DNA of 6,014 nt from Acidimicrobiia bacterium (lineage in GTDB: Bacteria > Actinomycetota > Acidimicrobiia > Acidimicrobiales > Acidimicrobilacustridaceae): the NCBI GenBank assembly GCA_016462055.1, contig JAEMTX010000116.1, forward strand, positions 1 to 6,014. The letters are read 5' to 3'. The translations under genes and the position numbers were made by a program. Shown here piece after piece: positions 4,769 through 6,014 of the stretch. The notes under the pieces were generated by a model. The model saw only the letters and a program-made list of their open reading frames with translations, was not told the DNA's origin and did no database searches. Position 1 is the first letter of the stretch, and each line of letters opens with the position of its first letter.

Positions 4769-6014
4769 TGGCACACGCAGCTGACGATCTCCTCGAAACT
4801 GATATCGATGCGTATCTTGATCGCCACGAACACAAGTCGATGCTTCGATTTATTACGTGTGGAAGTGTCGACGATGGTAAGAGCACGCTCATTGGTCGCT
4901 TGCTTTATGACTCAAAACTCGTCTTTGAAGATCACCTTGTGGCGTTAGAAGCCGATTCAAAAAAGGTTGGAACCCAGGGTGGTGAACTCGACTTCGCGCT
5001 TCTCGTCGACGGTTTGGCAGCAGAGCGCGAGCAAGGAATCACCATCGATGTTGCTTACCGCTTTTTTTCAACCGAGCGACGGAAATTCATCGTCGCCGAC
5101 ACGCCCGGTCACGAGCAGTACACGCGCAACATGGTTACGGGTGCATCGACAGCCGATCTCGCCATCGTGCTTATCGACGCACGAAAGGGTGTGCTCACCC
5201 AGACTCGTCGGCATAGCTACCTAGTTTCCCTGCTCGGCATCCGGCACGTTGTGCTGGCGATTAACAAGATCGATCTCGTTGATTACTCCGAAGAGGTCTA
5301 TCGACAGATCGAAAGTGACTACCGCGAATTCGCATCGCAGATTGGCCTCGATGACGTCACCTGTATACCGATGTCGGCATTGGCAGGGGACAACATCACC
5401 GAGGTCGGTCCGAATATGCCGTGGTACGACGGCCTGCCTCTCATGGGACTGCTGGAAGACGTGCAGATCGACGATGAATTGCAGTCGCTTCCATTTCGGA
5501 TGGCCGTTCAGTGGGTGAATCGACCCGATCTTGATTTCCGAGGATTTTCGGGCCAGATCTCCGGCGGAACTGTTCGCCCGGGTGACGCTGTTCGTGTGCT
5601 CCCTTCAGGGCGAGCAACCACAGTCGATCGCATTGTCACCTTCGACGGCGATCTCGAAGAGGCAGTGGCGGGTCAGTCAGTAACCATCACGCTCACCGAC
5701 GAAGTCGACGTAAGCCGCGGCGACGTGATTGCGACCTCGCTCGCTCCGCCCGCAGTCGCTGATCAATTCGAAGCGCACATCATCTGGATGGACGACCACG
5801 AGATGCTTCCAGGTCGTCCGTATCTTTTGAAGATCGGAGCGCGCACAGTCAATGCGACGCTCGCGCAACCCAAGTACAAAGTAAATGTCAATACTCTTGA
5901 ACATGTTGCAGCCCGAACACTCGAACTGAACGAGATCGGCATTTGCAATATCAATCTCGATCGCCCGATACCGTTTGATGCCTACGGCGAAAATCGCGAT
6001 ATGGGCGGTTTCAT
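4768..6014 (+). CDS. cysN: Sulfate adenylyltransferase large subunit CysN, 3' end outside window
   Basis: CysN is an EF-Tu-like GTPase whose GTP hydrolysis drives the otherwise unfavourable CysD reaction. The 415 visible codons are open to the window edge with no stop. The G domain is complete: G1 GSVDDGKST (32-40), the switch I region GITID (90-94), G3 DTPGH (111-115), G4 NKID (166-169) and G5 around MSAL (202-205), followed by WYDGLPLMGLLE (219-230). The beta-barrel domains follow: LPFRMAVQWVNRPDLDFRGFSG split over 241-262, SGGTVRPGDAVRVLPSG (265-281), and MLPGRPYLLKIGAR (346-359). Start: the ATG shares its A with the cysD stop (TAATG), and AAGAGGG (4752-4758) lies nine bases upstream, so the two subunits are translationally coupled. 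Whether it ends as CysN alone or as a CysNC fusion carrying APS kinase, as in M. tuberculosis, cannot be seen because the C terminus is outside. Confidence 0.96.
   Translation, partial: MAHAADDLLETDIDAYLDRHEHKSMLRFITCGSVDDGKSTLIGRLLYDSKLVFEDHLVALEADSKKVGTQGGELDFALLVDGLAAEREQGITIDVAYRFFSTERRKFIVADTPGHEQYTRNMVTGASTADLAIVLIDARKGVLTQTRRHSYLVSLLGIRHVVLAINKIDLVDYSEEVYRQIESDYREFASQIGLDDVTCIPMSALAGDNITEVGPNMPWYDGLPLMGLLEDVQIDDELQSLPFRMAVQWVNRPDLDFRGFSGQISGGTVRPGDAVRVLPSGRATTVDRIVTFDGDLEEAVAGQSVTITLTDEVDVSRGDVIATSLAPPAVADQFEAHIIWMDDHEMLPGRPYLLKIGARTVNATLAQPKYKVNVNTLEHVAARTLELNEIGICNINLDRPIPFDAYGENRDMGGF

Overview
This window looks like ordinary chromosome from an actinomycete. Base composition is moderately GC-rich by eye. 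The pairing of an Mpr1/Pad1 N-terminal (MPN/JAMM) peptidase of the Mec type with an O-phosphoserine-type CysM next to murI is the arrangement known from Mycobacterium tuberculosis (mec-cysO-cysM-rhomboid-murI). Several starts are GTG, and two divergent genes have a TANNNT box exactly six bases before the start codon, which fits the leaderless transcripts common in Actinobacteria. An Acidimicrobiia-like lineage is a guess; no sequence here proves it.

Layout: the left part (1-1372) is read on the minus strand. In transcription order it holds an AhpD/carboxymuconolactone decarboxylase-like CxxC protein, smpB (trans-translation factor), and the start of a predicted lipoprotein with a CIA30 domain that runs off the left edge. 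The CIA30 gene has its ribosome binding site inside the 3' end of smpB and starts one base after the smpB stop. A 65-base divergent intergenic region (1373-1437) separates this group from the plus-strand group: mec (1438), cysM (1953), murI (2944), cysD (3866) and cysN (4768, running off the right edge). No gene-free stretch exceeds 300 bases; the longest are 1858-1952 and 3751-3865.

How the genes fit together: CysD and CysN form ATP sulfurylase, which activates sulfate to adenosine phosphosulfate at the top of assimilation. CysM and Mec are the last two steps of the sulfur-carrier route to cysteine: CysM loads a carrier-protein thiocarboxylate onto O-phosphoserine-derived aminoacrylate, and Mec cuts cysteine off the carrier. 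The carrier gene itself, cysO, normally between mec and cysM, is absent; the 95-base gap is too small for it. MurI supplies D-glutamate for peptidoglycan and is a conserved neighbour rather than a sulfur gene.

I see no mobile element, CRISPR array, tRNA or rRNA, and no convincing wholly new system. The points most worth a second look are the missing cysO, the paired leaderless promoter architecture, the smpB-CIA30 lipoprotein coupling, a 40-base-spaced direct repeat before cysD, and two hairpins at gene junctions.
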